From contig NZ_JAGENB010000002.1 of the NCBI RefSeq assembly GCF_019991125.1, positions 496,001 through 560,000 on the forward strand: 64,000 nucleotides of DNA, read 5' to 3'. A program made the position numbers and the translations under genes. Of the stretch, positions 17,480-26,185 are shown piece after piece. How positions within the stretch are numbered: position 1 is the stretch's first letter; the number at the start of each line of letters is the position of its first letter. The DNA comes from Phyllobacterium calauticae. Its GTDB lineage: Bacteria > Pseudomonadota > Alphaproteobacteria > Rhizobiales > Rhizobiaceae. The notes under the pieces were generated by a model. That model ran no database searches. It had not been told where the DNA came from and saw only the letters and a list, made by a program, of their open reading frames with translations.

Positions 17480-18256
17480 GAGCCACAGGCGGATCGGATT
17501 GCTCGGGTCCAGAAGCAGCTTTGTCGCCAGCGCCAAACAGACGATCACCAGCAGCGGCTTGATGATTTTTGCGCCGTTCTTCATCGCCAGCCCCGCGCCG
17601 ACCCGCGCGCCGATGAACTGGGCGACACCCATGCACAGGCCGACCTTCCAGTTGATGACGCCGAGAAAGGCGAAGGTGGTGAAGCCGCCGAGATTGGAGG
17701 CGAGGTTGAGCAGTTTCGTGTGGGCCGTTGCCTTCAGCAGGCCGTAACCGGCCAGCGAGACAAAACTGAGCATGAAGAACGAACCGGCGCCGGGTCCGAA
17801 CACGCCGTCGTAAAATCCGATCAGCGGAACGATCGCGAGACCGAACAGGAACGGCGTCATCCGATGGGCGCGGTCGATATCGCCCATGTTGGGCTTCAGG
17901 GCAAAATACAGCGCGATGGTGATCAATAGGACCGGCAGGAAGGCGCGCAGGAGATCGCCGGGCAGAAAGCCGGCAAGGAGGGCACCCGCCACCGCACCGA
18001 GGAATGACATGAACGCCGATGGAAGCTGCTTCTTCAGGTTCACATGGCCCTTTTGGGCATAGGCTATGGTTGCCGAGGTGGAACCGAACAGCGATTGCAG
18101 CTTGTTGGTCCCCAGCGATTCCACCGGCGAGAGGCCGGCCAGAAGCAGGGCCGGAACGGTGATCAGGCCGCCACCTCCAGCAATGGAATCGATGAAACCG
18201 GCGGCAAAGCCGGCAAGGATCAGAAGTACGGGAACATTGTCGAAGAAGGCGGGCAT
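17465..18256 (-). CDS. Sulfite exporter TauE/SafE (TSUP) family permease
   Basis: This integral membrane protein of about 263 residues has seven or eight hydrophobic segments and the two TSUP repeats, seen as GFIDSIAGGGGLITVPALLLAGLSPVESLGTNKLQ near the N-terminus and GFYDGVFGPGAGSFFMLSFVSLAGYG in the middle. TSUP proteins export sulfite, sulfonates or other organic anions; the substrate here is unknown. I prefer the ATG at 18256, where similarity begins; 18289 is the alternative. It interrupts the cob region on the opposite strand, so a link with cobalt or cobalamin is only positional. Confidence 0.88.
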   Translation of the reverse strand: MPAFFDNVPVLLILAGFAAGFIDSIAGGGGLITVPALLLAGLSPVESLGTNKLQSLFGSTSATIAYAQKGHVNLKKQLPSAFMSFLGAVAGALLAGFLPGDLLRAFLPVLLITIALYFALKPNMGDIDRAHRMTPFLFGLAIVPLIGFYDGVFGPGAGSFFMLSFVSLAGYGLLKATAHTKLLNLASNLGGFTTFAFLGVINWKVGLCMGVAQFIGARVGAGLAMKNGAKIIKPLLVIVCLALATKLLLDPSNPIRLWLATLF

Positions 18257-18430
18257 GGCGGGAGACTCTTTGAGAATGCGCCGGACCATAGAGGGAATTT
18301 CGGCTTTGGCGAGAACATTTCAATGCTGAGTCGATCCGCTTGTGCGAATCGCATTCTAGTGTGTTGTTTGCGCACTTGAATTCAGCCGCCGGGGCTGCGA
18401 TCTATCGCGTGACGACAGTTTGGGGGTACA

Positions 18431-18859
18431 ATGAGCGAGAGCATCTTTGATCGCATCACCGCATTTCTTGGCGCAAAGAGTGCCGTGCAGAAGGTTGCCG
18501 ATGATCCGGTCCTGACGGCGGAGCTCCTGCTTCTGATGCATGTGGCGCTGGCTGACGGCAAGACCGAAAAGTCGGAATATGCGGCAATCCTGCGCATTGC
18601 CTCCAATGATTTTGGCATTGCTCCCGACGAATTCGGCGAAGTGGCGGCCTATCTGAAGGATTTCGGCTACGAAACCTCCAGTGAGCAGGCGGCGCTGGCT
18701 TTTGCCGACGTGCCGTTCGAGCGCAAGGTCATGCTGCTGCGGCACCTGCTGACGATTGCCAATGCCGATGACGATCTCGATCCGAAGGAAGCCAATCTCA
18801 TCCGCCGCACGGCCGATCTTTTGGGCGTGACGCCGGAAGAGCTTCACAAGCAGCATTGA
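18431..18859 (+). CDS. TerB-like protein
   Basis: This 142-residue all-helical protein resembles the TerB (tellurite-resistance/DjlA N-terminal) domain, with the paired acidic motifs VALADGKTEKSEY (about 38-50) and IANADDDLDPKEANLIR (about 113-129) characteristic of that fold. TerB domains bind divalent metal ions through these acidic residues. Its stop overlaps the cobE start, so the two are translated together. A metal-related role in cobalamin synthesis is possible but unproven. Confidence 0.8.
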   Translation: MSESIFDRITAFLGAKSAVQKVADDPVLTAELLLLMHVALADGKTEKSEYAAILRIASNDFGIAPDEFGEVAAYLKDFGYETSSEQAALAFADVPFERKVMLLRHLLTIANADDDLDPKEANLIRRTADLLGVTPEELHKQH

Positions 18860-19263
18860 TGGTTGAAGAGCCGGAGAGCGCAGCCCGTTACACGCTGGGC
18901 CTTGGATGCGAGCGGGGATGCGATCCGGCGGAACTGCGCGGCCTTGCCGAGTCGGTCCTGCGTGCGGGCGGAGTAAAGCCCGGCGATCTTGCGGGCATCC
19001 ATTCCCTCGATGCGCGCGCGGGTGAACCGGCGATGATTCAGCTTGCCGCGCTTTGGCAATTGCCATTCCTGTGCTTCGATGCGCCAACCCTGGAACGGGA
19101 AACGCCCCGCCTTGCCAATCCGTCCCGGCGTGTCTTCGAACTGACAGGCAGCCACGGCGTCGCGGAAGCAGCAGCGCTTGCCGCTGCGGGACCGGACGGC
19201 GCGCTGGTGATCGGTAAGACAAAATCCGCCCATGCAACGGCTGCCTTGGCAAGAAAGAGATAG
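18859..19263 (+). CDS. cobE: Cobalamin biosynthesis protein CobE (CbiG C-terminal-like)
   Basis: This 134-residue protein matches the CobE/CbiG C-terminal domain, with the start YTLGLGCERGCDPAELRGLAESVL and the region FELTGSHGVAEAAALAAAGPDGALVIGKTKSAHAT. CobE is needed for aerobic cobalamin synthesis, but its exact reaction is uncertain; a role in a precorrin ring step is usual in proposals. It starts at the ATG overlapping the TerB stop (TGATG), and cobM follows after 3 bases. Confidence 0.88.
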   Translation: MVEEPESAARYTLGLGCERGCDPAELRGLAESVLRAGGVKPGDLAGIHSLDARAGEPAMIQLAALWQLPFLCFDAPTLERETPRLANPSRRVFELTGSHGVAEAAALAAAGPDGALVIGKTKSAHATAALARKR

Positions 19264-19266
19264 ACA

Positions 19267-20028
19267 ATGACGGTTCATTTTATTGGTGCCGGGCCCGGCG
19301 CCCCCGATCTCATCACCGTGCGTGGCCTGAAACTGATCCAGTCCTGCCCGGTCTGCCTTTATGCGGGATCGCTGGTGCCGCCGGAAATGGTTGCCGAAGT
19401 GCCGGAGGGCGCGCGCGTTGTCGATACGTCTTCGCTGACGCTGGACGAGATCATCGCCGAATGCGAGCGGGCGCATGCGGAAGGCAAGGATGTGGCGCGG
19501 GTGCATTCCGGCGATCCATCGATCTATGGCGCGGTGGCCGAGCAGATGCGCCGGCTCGATGCGCTCGGCATCGACTATGACGTGACGCCGGGGGTTCCGG
19601 CCTTTGCCGCCGCCGCCGCTGCGCTGAAAAAGGAACTGACGGTTCCCGAGGTGTGCCAGACCATCATTCTCACGCGCACCTCGATGAAGTCCTCGACCAT
19701 GCCGGAAGGCGAGGATCTCGTGACATTGGGCAAATCCGGCGCGACGCTTGTCATTCACCTCTCCATCCGCAACCTCCAGCGGATCGAGACCGATCTTGTG
19801 CCGCTCTACGGCGCCGATTGCCCCGTCATCGTGGCCTACCGCGTCGGCTGGCCGGACGAGCAGTTCATTCACGGCACGCTGGCGGATATTGCCGGAAAAG
19901 TGCGGGAGTCGGGCCTGACGCGCTCGGCCATGATCTTTGTCGGCAAGGGCCTGTCAGCGGATGCGTTCCGCGATTCCGCGCTTTACCACAAGGATCACAG
20001 CCACACCTTGCGGTCACGCTCGGAGTGA
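19267..20028 (+). CDS. cobM: Precorrin-4 C(11)-methyltransferase
   Basis: This 253-residue SAM-dependent methyltransferase adds the C11 methyl to precorrin-4, giving precorrin-5. It has the tetrapyrrole methylase start VHFIGAGPGAPDLITVRGLKLIQ, the SAM-binding VARVHSGDPSIYGAVAEQM, and the TPGVPAFAAAAAALKKELTVPEV segment typical of CobM/CbiF. It forms one transcription unit with terB-like and cobE. An AGAAAGAGA ribosome site precedes it. Confidence 0.95.
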   Translation: MTVHFIGAGPGAPDLITVRGLKLIQSCPVCLYAGSLVPPEMVAEVPEGARVVDTSSLTLDEIIAECERAHAEGKDVARVHSGDPSIYGAVAEQMRRLDALGIDYDVTPGVPAFAAAAAALKKELTVPEVCQTIILTRTSMKSSTMPEGEDLVTLGKSGATLVIHLSIRNLQRIETDLVPLYGADCPVIVAYRVGWPDEQFIHGTLADIAGKVRESGLTRSAMIFVGKGLSADAFRDSALYHKDHSHTLRSRSE

Positions 20029-20074
20029 CAGGCATTAAGGGGGGCGTTAAATCCTACAAACAACACCTTTGCCG

Positions 20075-20821
20075 CTAGCTCAGCGTTTCCTCAATAAACC
20101 GCAGAACGCCTGATGTGTCGGGCAGGGTGTGACCGGCGGGGCGGTGCGGCCGCTCGATCATGATGACGGGCAAGCCAAGTTCGCGCGCCGCGGCGATCTT
20201 GGCATAGGATGCCGCGCCGCCGGAGTTGCGGCAGACGATATGGGTGAGGCGCTTGCGGGTGAGAAACACGGCTTCCTCATCCTTCTTGCCCGGCTTGGAC
20301 AGTTCCAGCTCGAAATCATGCAGGTTGAGCGGCGTTTCCGGCGGATCGATCATGCGCACGACGAAGTACACGTCGCTTCGTCTGGAGAAGGGTGCGATGT
20401 GCTGGCGGCCGAGCGCCAGCAATATCCGGGCCTTTGCGGGAATGGCGGAAACCGCTTCTTCAAGGCTTGTGACGCTGGTCCAGGCATCCCCAGGCTTGCG
20501 CTGCCAGTCCGGCCGTTCCAGCCGGACGAAGGGAACGCCCGTGGCATCCGCCGCCGCACGCGCATTGTCCGATATCTGCGTGGCGAAGGGGTGGGTCGCA
20601 TCGACGAGCAGGGCGATGTTTTCCCTGCGGATATAGGCGGCAAGGCCGTCCGCGCCGCCAAAACCGCCGGTGCGCACTTCACCCTCGATCTTGCCGGGAT
20701 TGCTGGTGCGGCCGGCGAGCGATGAGATTGTCCGATAGCCACGGGCGACAAGCGCGGCGGCAAGCTTGACCGCTTCCGCCGTGCCGCCGAGGATGAGCAC
20801 AGGACGATCAGAGGCGGGCAA
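20075..20821 (-). CDS. cobK: Precorrin-6A reductase
   Basis: This 248-residue NADPH-dependent enzyme reduces precorrin-6A to 6B. It has the family start VLILGGTAEAVKLAAALVARGYR, a central LVDATHPFATQISDNARAAADATGVPFVRLERP and the late LTHIVCRNSGGAASYAKIAAARELGLPVIMIERP. It is on the minus strand and overlaps the end of cbiD by 14 bases, so the two genes are coupled. It converges with cobM, with only 46 bases between the stops. Confidence 0.94.
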   Translation of the reverse strand: MPASDRPVLILGGTAEAVKLAAALVARGYRTISSLAGRTSNPGKIEGEVRTGGFGGADGLAAYIRRENIALLVDATHPFATQISDNARAAADATGVPFVRLERPDWQRKPGDAWTSVTSLEEAVSAIPAKARILLALGRQHIAPFSRRSDVYFVVRMIDPPETPLNLHDFELELSKPGKKDEEAVFLTRKRLTHIVCRNSGGAASYAKIAAARELGLPVIMIERPHRPAGHTLPDTSGVLRFIEETLS

Positions 20822-21923
20822 GGATTGTCCCCTTGCGGTCGGTCACGATTATTTCCACCTCGACAGGCGCACCCCTGAGGGTGGCGAGCGCCACGGCCTT
20901 GGCTTTTTCGGCGATGGACTTCGGCAGGTCGATGCCAAGCCCTTGAGTCATTTCAAGCACTTCCTGCGCGGTGTTGGCATTCAGAATCCGCTCCCTCATA
21001 TCCTTGTCGAATCCAAGCTTTTCCGCTTCATCCGCCAGAAATGCCATGCTGACCTGGCTGCGGGCGGAGTGCAGGTCGAGCGCGCCCTGCGCCAGCTTGG
21101 TCAGCTTGGCAAAGCCGCCCGCGATGGTCAGCCTGTCGATGGGATGAACCCGCAGATATTTGAGCAGTCCGCCGGCGAAATCGCCCATGTCGAGCAGCGC
21201 GATATCTGGCAGATTGTAGATCGCCTGCGCCGCATCTTCCGAGGTCGATCCTGTCGCCGCCAGAACGTGTGTGAGCCCGGCGGCGCGGGAAACATCGATG
21301 CCGCGATGGATCGAGTGTATCCATGCCGCGCAGGAAAACGGGTGGACGATGCCCGTCGTGCCGAGAATGGAGATGCCGCCGATGATGCCGAGACGCGGGT
21401 TCCAGGTTTTCTTCGCCAGTTCCTCGCCTTCCGGCACGGAGATGGTCACGACAAGATCGGCGGGCAGGTCGTACTGGGCGCAGATTTCCTCGCAGATGGC
21501 GGTCATCATGGCGCGCGGGACGGGGTTGATGGCGGCTTCCCCCGGCTGGATCGGCAGGCCCGGCAGGGTGACGGTGCCAACGCCTTCGCCTGCGACAAAC
21601 TGAATACCGCTGCCGGGAGCGGCGGGATGGACCGTGGAGATGATGGTGGCGCCATGGGTAACATCAGGGTCATCCCCGGCATCCTTGACGATCCCGGCAA
21701 TGGCATAGCCGTCGCCGATTGATTCGAGTGCCAGCGGAAAATGCGGGACCTCGCCCTTCGGCAGGATGATGGCGACCGGATCGGGAAATTCACCCGTGAT
21801 CAGTGCAATCAGCGCGGCCTTGGTTGCGGCGGTCGCACAGGCGCCCGTGGTCCAGCCCCGGCGCAGGGGAGCAGGGTTGGCATCGTCTGGTTTTCGCAAT
21901 CCGGCATCGGGTTCGTCGCTCAT
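20808..21923 (-). CDS. cbiD: Cobalt-precorrin-5B C(1)-methyltransferase CbiD
   Basis: This 371-residue enzyme methylates C1 with loss of the C2 fragment in precorrin-5. It has the family landmarks LRRGWTTGACATAATKAAL near the N-terminus and LGTTGIVHPFSCAAWIHSIHRGIDVSRAAG in the middle. CbiD belongs to the anaerobic route, but many alphaproteobacteria use it in place of CobF within an otherwise aerobic pathway, and that appears to be so here. I start it at the ATG at 21923, not the longer frame, because similarity begins there. Confidence 0.93.
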   Translation of the reverse strand: MSDEPDAGLRKPDDANPAPLRRGWTTGACATAATKAALIALITGEFPDPVAIILPKGEVPHFPLALESIGDGYAIAGIVKDAGDDPDVTHGATIISTVHPAAPGSGIQFVAGEGVGTVTLPGLPIQPGEAAINPVPRAMMTAICEEICAQYDLPADLVVTISVPEGEELAKKTWNPRLGIIGGISILGTTGIVHPFSCAAWIHSIHRGIDVSRAAGLTHVLAATGSTSEDAAQAIYNLPDIALLDMGDFAGGLLKYLRVHPIDRLTIAGGFAKLTKLAQGALDLHSARSQVSMAFLADEAEKLGFDKDMRERILNANTAQEVLEMTQGLGIDLPKSIAEKAKAVALATLRGAPVEVEIIVTDRKGTILARL

Positions 21924-22033
21924 GCGCGTCTTATAGACCAGCTTGGGATAGAGTTGCATGATTTTTCCGATAAGTTCATGCTTGCGATGCGGAAAATTAT
22001 GCTATGCGCGATGCAACAGATACGGGGAGCGCG

Positions 22034-22873
22034 ATGAGCGCAGTGACGTCAAAATTGCCGAAGTTCGAAACGGGTCATGTCTGGCTTGTCGGGGCCGGGC
22101 CGGGTGATCCCGGGCTGTTGACGCTGCATGCGGTCAATGCGCTCGAACAGGCCGATGCCATTGTCTATGACGCGCTGGTCAACGAGGAATGCCTTTCCTT
22201 TGCCCGTGCGGACGCGGAACTCGAATATGCCGGAAAGCGCGGCGGCAAACCTTCGCCGCAGCAGCGCGATATCTCATTGCGTCTGGTGGAACTGGCCAAG
22301 GCCGGCAAGCGGGTGCTGCGCCTGAAGGGCGGTGATCCCTTCGTCTTCGGCCGGGGCGGCGAGGAAGCGCTGACGCTGGTCGAGCATGGCATTCCCTTCC
22401 GCATCGTGCCGGGAATCACCGCCGGTATCGGCGGGCTCGCCTATGCGGGCATTCCGGTGACCCACCGCGAGACCAACCAGAGCGTGACCTTCCTGACCGG
22501 ACACGACGCCACGGGCCTCATTCCCGATACGATGGACTGGGCGAGCATCTCCAAGGGTTCGTCCGTCATCGTCATGTACATGGCGATGAAGCATATCGGC
22601 GTCATTGCCGCCAAGCTGATGGCGGCGGGCCGCGCGAAGGACGAACCCATGGCCTTTGTCTGTAATGCCACGACGGGCGCGCAGACAGTGCTGGAAACAA
22701 CCCTTGCGCAGGCCGAGGACGCTGTGGAACAGGCGGGACTGCGCCCGCCCGCCATCGTTGTCATCGGCGAGGTGGTGCGCCTGCGCAATGCGCTCGACTG
22801 GCTGGGGGCACTGGACGGGCGTGTGCTGCAGGTCGATCCGCTGGGAACACGCCGCGAAAAGGATGCGGGATGA
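22034..22873 (+). CDS. cobA: Uroporphyrinogen-III C-methyltransferase
   Basis: This 279-residue SAM-dependent enzyme makes precorrin-2, the first dedicated step towards cobalamin. It shows VWLVGAGPGDPGLLTLHAVNALEQADAIVYDALV near the N-terminus, LRLKGGDPFVFGRGGEE as the SAM site, and the GIPVTHRETNQSVTFLTGH block. There is no CysG-type siroheme domain. The ATG at 22034 follows GGGGAG. Its last four bases overlap the start of cobB (ATGA). Confidence 0.95.
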   Translation: MSAVTSKLPKFETGHVWLVGAGPGDPGLLTLHAVNALEQADAIVYDALVNEECLSFARADAELEYAGKRGGKPSPQQRDISLRLVELAKAGKRVLRLKGGDPFVFGRGGEEALTLVEHGIPFRIVPGITAGIGGLAYAGIPVTHRETNQSVTFLTGHDATGLIPDTMDWASISKGSSVIVMYMAMKHIGVIAAKLMAAGRAKDEPMAFVCNATTGAQTVLETTLAQAEDAVEQAGLRPPAIVVIGEVVRLRNALDWLGALDGRVLQVDPLGTRREKDAG

Positions 22874-24168
22874 AGGGCTTTGTCATCGCCGCCCCGGCAT
22901 CGGGAAGCGGCAAGACCACGGTAACGCTGGGTTTGCTGCGCGCGCTGCGCGATGGCGGCGTGAAAATCGCGCCGGCCAAGGCGGGTCCCGACTATATCGA
23001 TCCGGCCTATCACAGCGTTGCCAGCGATGTGCCCTGCATCAATCTCGATCCCTGGGCGATGCGGCCCGACCTGATCAGCGCCCTGGCATCGCGTCATGCG
23101 GAAGGCGGCAAGACGCTGGTGGTCGAGGGCATGATGGGGCTTTTCGACGGTGCGCTGGACGGCAAGGGATCCGCCGCAGATCTTGCCGTGCGCCTGTCGC
23201 TGCCGGTCATTCTGGTGCTCGACTGCGCAAAGCAGTCGCATTCGATTGCCGCCGTGGTCAGTGGCTTCCGGGATTTCCGCCGCACGCTGATGATCGCCGG
23301 GCTGGTGCTCAACCGCGTCGGCAGCGCCCGGCACGAGGCCATGCTGCGCGCCGCGCTGCAGCCGGTCGGCATTCCGGTTCTCGGCGCCATTGCGCGCGAC
23401 CCGAGGCTGCATCTGCCGGAGCGCCACCTCGGGCTGGTGCAGGCGGGGGAACATTGCGCGCTCGATGCGTTCATGGCCCATGCGGGCGAGGTCATGGGGA
23501 GGCAGATCGATCTTGCCGCGCTGCAGCAGATCGCCGGGCGTCTGGGTCCCGTCGCCTCCATGGCCAATATTGCGCGCGTGCCGCCGCTCGGCCAGCACAT
23601 TGCAGTGGCCCGCGACAACGCCTTTGCCTTTTCCTACCTGCATCTGCTCGATGGCTGGCGCCGCCGCGGTGCGCAGATCAGCTTCTTTTCGCCGCTGAAC
23701 GACGAAGCCCCGGCAGCGGACAGCGATGCGGTCTATCTGCCCGGCGGCTATCCCGAACTTTATGCGGAACAGCTGGCGACGGCTGCCAATTTTACCGCCG
23801 GTATCCGCCAGGCGGCGCAGCGCGGCATCCCGATCTACGGGGAATGCGGCGGCTACATGGTGCTGGGCGAAAGCATCGAGGACGCCGCCGGAAAAACCCA
23901 TGGCATGCTCGGCCTGCTGCCGTTGCAGACCAGCTTTGCCGAGCGCCGGATGCATCTGGGCTACCGCCGGATCGAGCCGCTGGCGGCTTCGCCGTTTCCG
24001 TTTCCCTTCACCGCGCATGAATTCCACTATGCCAGCATTGTGCGCGAAGGGGACGCCGCGCGGCTGTTTCGCGTCCGCGATGCGCTGGGCGAAGATCTCG
24101 GCGAGGCGGGCCTGCGGGTCGGCTCGGTATCGGGTTCCTACATGCACATGATCGATATGGCCGGATGA
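22870..24168 (+). CDS. cobB: Hydrogenobyrinic acid a,c-diamide synthase
   Basis: This 432-residue glutamine amidotransferase amidates the a and c carboxylates of hydrogenobyrinic acid. The N-terminal ATP-binding domain starts KGFVIAAPASGSGKTTVTLGLLRAL (P-loop ASGSGKTT). The C-terminal glutaminase domain has the nucleophile Cys in IYGECGGYMVLGE. It sits in the overlapping run cobA-cobB-cobC. The product is the substrate of the CobNST chelatase whose CobN is encoded upstream in this window. Confidence 0.95.
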   Translation: MKGFVIAAPASGSGKTTVTLGLLRALRDGGVKIAPAKAGPDYIDPAYHSVASDVPCINLDPWAMRPDLISALASRHAEGGKTLVVEGMMGLFDGALDGKGSAADLAVRLSLPVILVLDCAKQSHSIAAVVSGFRDFRRTLMIAGLVLNRVGSARHEAMLRAALQPVGIPVLGAIARDPRLHLPERHLGLVQAGEHCALDAFMAHAGEVMGRQIDLAALQQIAGRLGPVASMANIARVPPLGQHIAVARDNAFAFSYLHLLDGWRRRGAQISFFSPLNDEAPAADSDAVYLPGGYPELYAEQLATAANFTAGIRQAAQRGIPIYGECGGYMVLGESIEDAAGKTHGMLGLLPLQTSFAERRMHLGYRRIEPLAASPFPFPFTAHEFHYASIVREGDAARLFRVRDALGEDLGEAGLRVGSVSGSYMHMIDMAG

Positions 24169-25178
24169 TGCAGATTGAGCATGGCGGCGCGCTTGATCGC
24201 GCCATAAGCCGGTTTGGCGGGCGGCGTGAAGACTGGATTGACCTGTCCACCGGCATCAATCCGGAGGTCTTTCCGCTGCCATCCATTCATCCGGACGTGT
24301 GGAACCGTTTGCCCGATGAAAACCTGCTGGCAGCGGCGCTCGAGGCAGCCCGTGTTTACTACGGCGCCTTGGCGGGTACAGGCATTGCCGCGGCGCCCGG
24401 CACGCAGGCGCTGATCCAGATCATACCGGATCTGACGGATCGCGGCGAGGTGGCGATCGTCGGTCCGACCTATCAGGAGCACCAGTCCTCGTTCGAACGG
24501 GCGGGCTGGACGGTGACACCGTGCGCCGACGTCTCGGGCATTCCGCCGTCGGCCAGGGTCGCCGTCATCGTCAATCCCAACAATCCGGATGGCCGCATTG
24601 TCGCAAAGGACACGCTGATTGCGCTTGCCGGGACATTGCAGGCACGGGGCGGTTTCCTGATCGTCGATGAAGCCTTTGCCGATCCGCATCCCGAAACGAG
24701 CATTGCCGCGCAGTGCGGTCAAAATGGGCTGATCGTGCTCAAATCGTTCGGCAAGTTCTTCGGCCTTGCCGGCCTGCGGCTCGGCTTCGCCCTGACCAGC
24801 CCGCCGCTCGCGGCGAAGCTGACGCAGCGCATGGGGCCGTGGGCCGCCTCCGGTCCGGCGCTGGCGATTGCCCGGCACGCCTTTACCGACACGTCAGCGC
24901 TTGCCGCTTTCAGCGCCCGGCTGACCCGGCGGCGCAAGCTCCTCTCCGCGGTTTTTTCCGGGGTCGGCCTGAAGGAAATCGCCGGCACCGATCTGTTTGC
25001 GCTGGTCGAGCACAGGCGCGCCCATGCCCTGTTCGAGGCCCTGTGCGCGCAGCACGTGCTGGTGCGCAAATTCGCCTATGCACCGCAGTGGTTGCGCTTT
25101 GGCCTGCCACTGGATGAGAATGACGCAGAGACATTCCGGCAGCGTGCCGTTATAGCAATGGACGCTGTGCGAAGCTGA
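24165..25178 (+). CDS. cobC: Threonine-phosphate decarboxylase / aminopropanol-linker enzyme CobC
   Basis: This 337-residue PLP enzyme of the class I aminotransferase fold supplies (R)-1-amino-2-propanol phosphate for the nucleotide loop. It has the substrate segment DLSTGINPEVFPLP near the N-terminus, NPNNPDGRIV in the middle, and the PLP-binding Lys in VLKSFGKFFGLAGLRLGF. It overlaps cobB by four bases, and cobD follows after 29 bases. An aspartate-aminotransferase-like histidinol-phosphate role is unlikely given this context. Confidence 0.93.
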   Translation: MMQIEHGGALDRAISRFGGRREDWIDLSTGINPEVFPLPSIHPDVWNRLPDENLLAAALEAARVYYGALAGTGIAAAPGTQALIQIIPDLTDRGEVAIVGPTYQEHQSSFERAGWTVTPCADVSGIPPSARVAVIVNPNNPDGRIVAKDTLIALAGTLQARGGFLIVDEAFADPHPETSIAAQCGQNGLIVLKSFGKFFGLAGLRLGFALTSPPLAAKLTQRMGPWAASGPALAIARHAFTDTSALAAFSARLTRRRKLLSAVFSGVGLKEIAGTDLFALVEHRRAHALFEALCAQHVLVRKFAYAPQWLRFGLPLDENDAETFRQRAVIAMDAVRS

Positions 25179-25207
25179 GATTTTGAATCAACGGGATCGA
25201 ATCATCC

Positions 25208-26185
25208 ATGGAAATCAACCTTTTGATTCTGTTTCTTGCCCTCTTGGCGGACCGTTATGTCGGCGATCCCGACTGGTTGTGGCAGCGGGTGCCGCATCCC
25301 GTCGTGCTGTTCGGCAAAGCCATCGCCTTCATCGACAAGCGTTTCAACAGGGCTGGGCATACCGAGGAGGAAAAGCGCCGCAACGGTTTTCTCGCGATGC
25401 TTGCCCTGTTGCTTGTGGCGGCAGGTGTTGGCGTGCTGATCCATTGGGCGCTGACGATGATTCCGCCGTTCGGCGGGCTGATCGAAGCCCTGATCGTCGC
25501 GGTATTCCTGGCGCAGAAAAGCCTGGGCGAGCACGTCGCGCGGGTTGCCGATGCGCTGCGCAATGACGGGCTGGTGGGTGCGCGCCGTGCCGTGTCGATG
25601 ATTGTCGGGCGCGATCCGCAGGTGCTCGACGAGGCGGCCATCACGCGCGCTGCGATTGAAAGCCTTGCCGAAAACACGTCAGACGGCATTATTGCTCCGG
25701 CCTTCTGGTTTGCACTGCTCGGCCTGCCGGGGCTTCTCGCCTACAAGATGCTGAACACCGCGGATTCGATGATCGGCCATCTCAATGACCGCCATCGCGA
25801 CTTTGGCCGGTTCGCCGCCAAGCTGGATGATGTCGCCAACTGGATCCCGGCGCGCCTGACCGGATTGCTGATCGCTGCGGCCGCGTGGATCGTGCATGGC
25901 GGAAAAGCCGCAGCCCGTTCGTTCGACGTGATGATGCGCGATGCACGGCTGCATCGCTCGCCCAATGCCGGTTGGCCCGAGGCGGCCATGGCCGGGGCCA
26001 TCGACGTGGCGCTTGCCGGACCGCGCATCTATGGCGGCGTGGTTGCCAACGAGCCGATGCTCAACGGGTCCGGCCACCGCGATGCCGGTGCGGCGCACAT
26101 CGATGCGGCGCTGCGCGTCTACAGCGTCGCGACAGCACTTTTCATGGGCGTGCTGCTGGTCCTGTTTTTCCTTGGACTGTTTTAA
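25208..26185 (+). CDS. cobD: Adenosylcobinamide-phosphate synthase (CobD/CbiB)
   Basis: This 325-residue inner-membrane protein joins adenosylcobyric acid to aminopropanol phosphate. It has the family signatures ADRYVGDPDWLWQRVPHPVVLFG near the N-terminus and ESLAENTSDGIIAPAFWFALLGLPG in the middle, then SMIGHLNDRHRDFGRFAAKLDD and PNAGWPEAAMAGA. Several hydrophobic segments include the C-terminal one. It ends the cobA-B-C-D run, and its TAA overlaps the stop codon of the convergent ABC ATPase gene. Confidence 0.95.
   Translation: MEINLLILFLALLADRYVGDPDWLWQRVPHPVVLFGKAIAFIDKRFNRAGHTEEEKRRNGFLAMLALLLVAAGVGVLIHWALTMIPPFGGLIEALIVAVFLAQKSLGEHVARVADALRNDGLVGARRAVSMIVGRDPQVLDEAAITRAAIESLAENTSDGIIAPAFWFALLGLPGLLAYKMLNTADSMIGHLNDRHRDFGRFAAKLDDVANWIPARLTGLLIAAAAWIVHGGKAAARSFDVMMRDARLHRSPNAGWPEAAMAGAIDVALAGPRIYGGVVANEPMLNGSGHRDAGAAHIDAALRVYSVATALFMGVLLVLFFLGLF

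Noticed and set aside
22441-24147. Long minus-strand open frame (568 codons) opposite cobA and cobB
   Set aside because: The opposite strand encodes clear CobA and CobB domains; the antisense protein is low in complexity.
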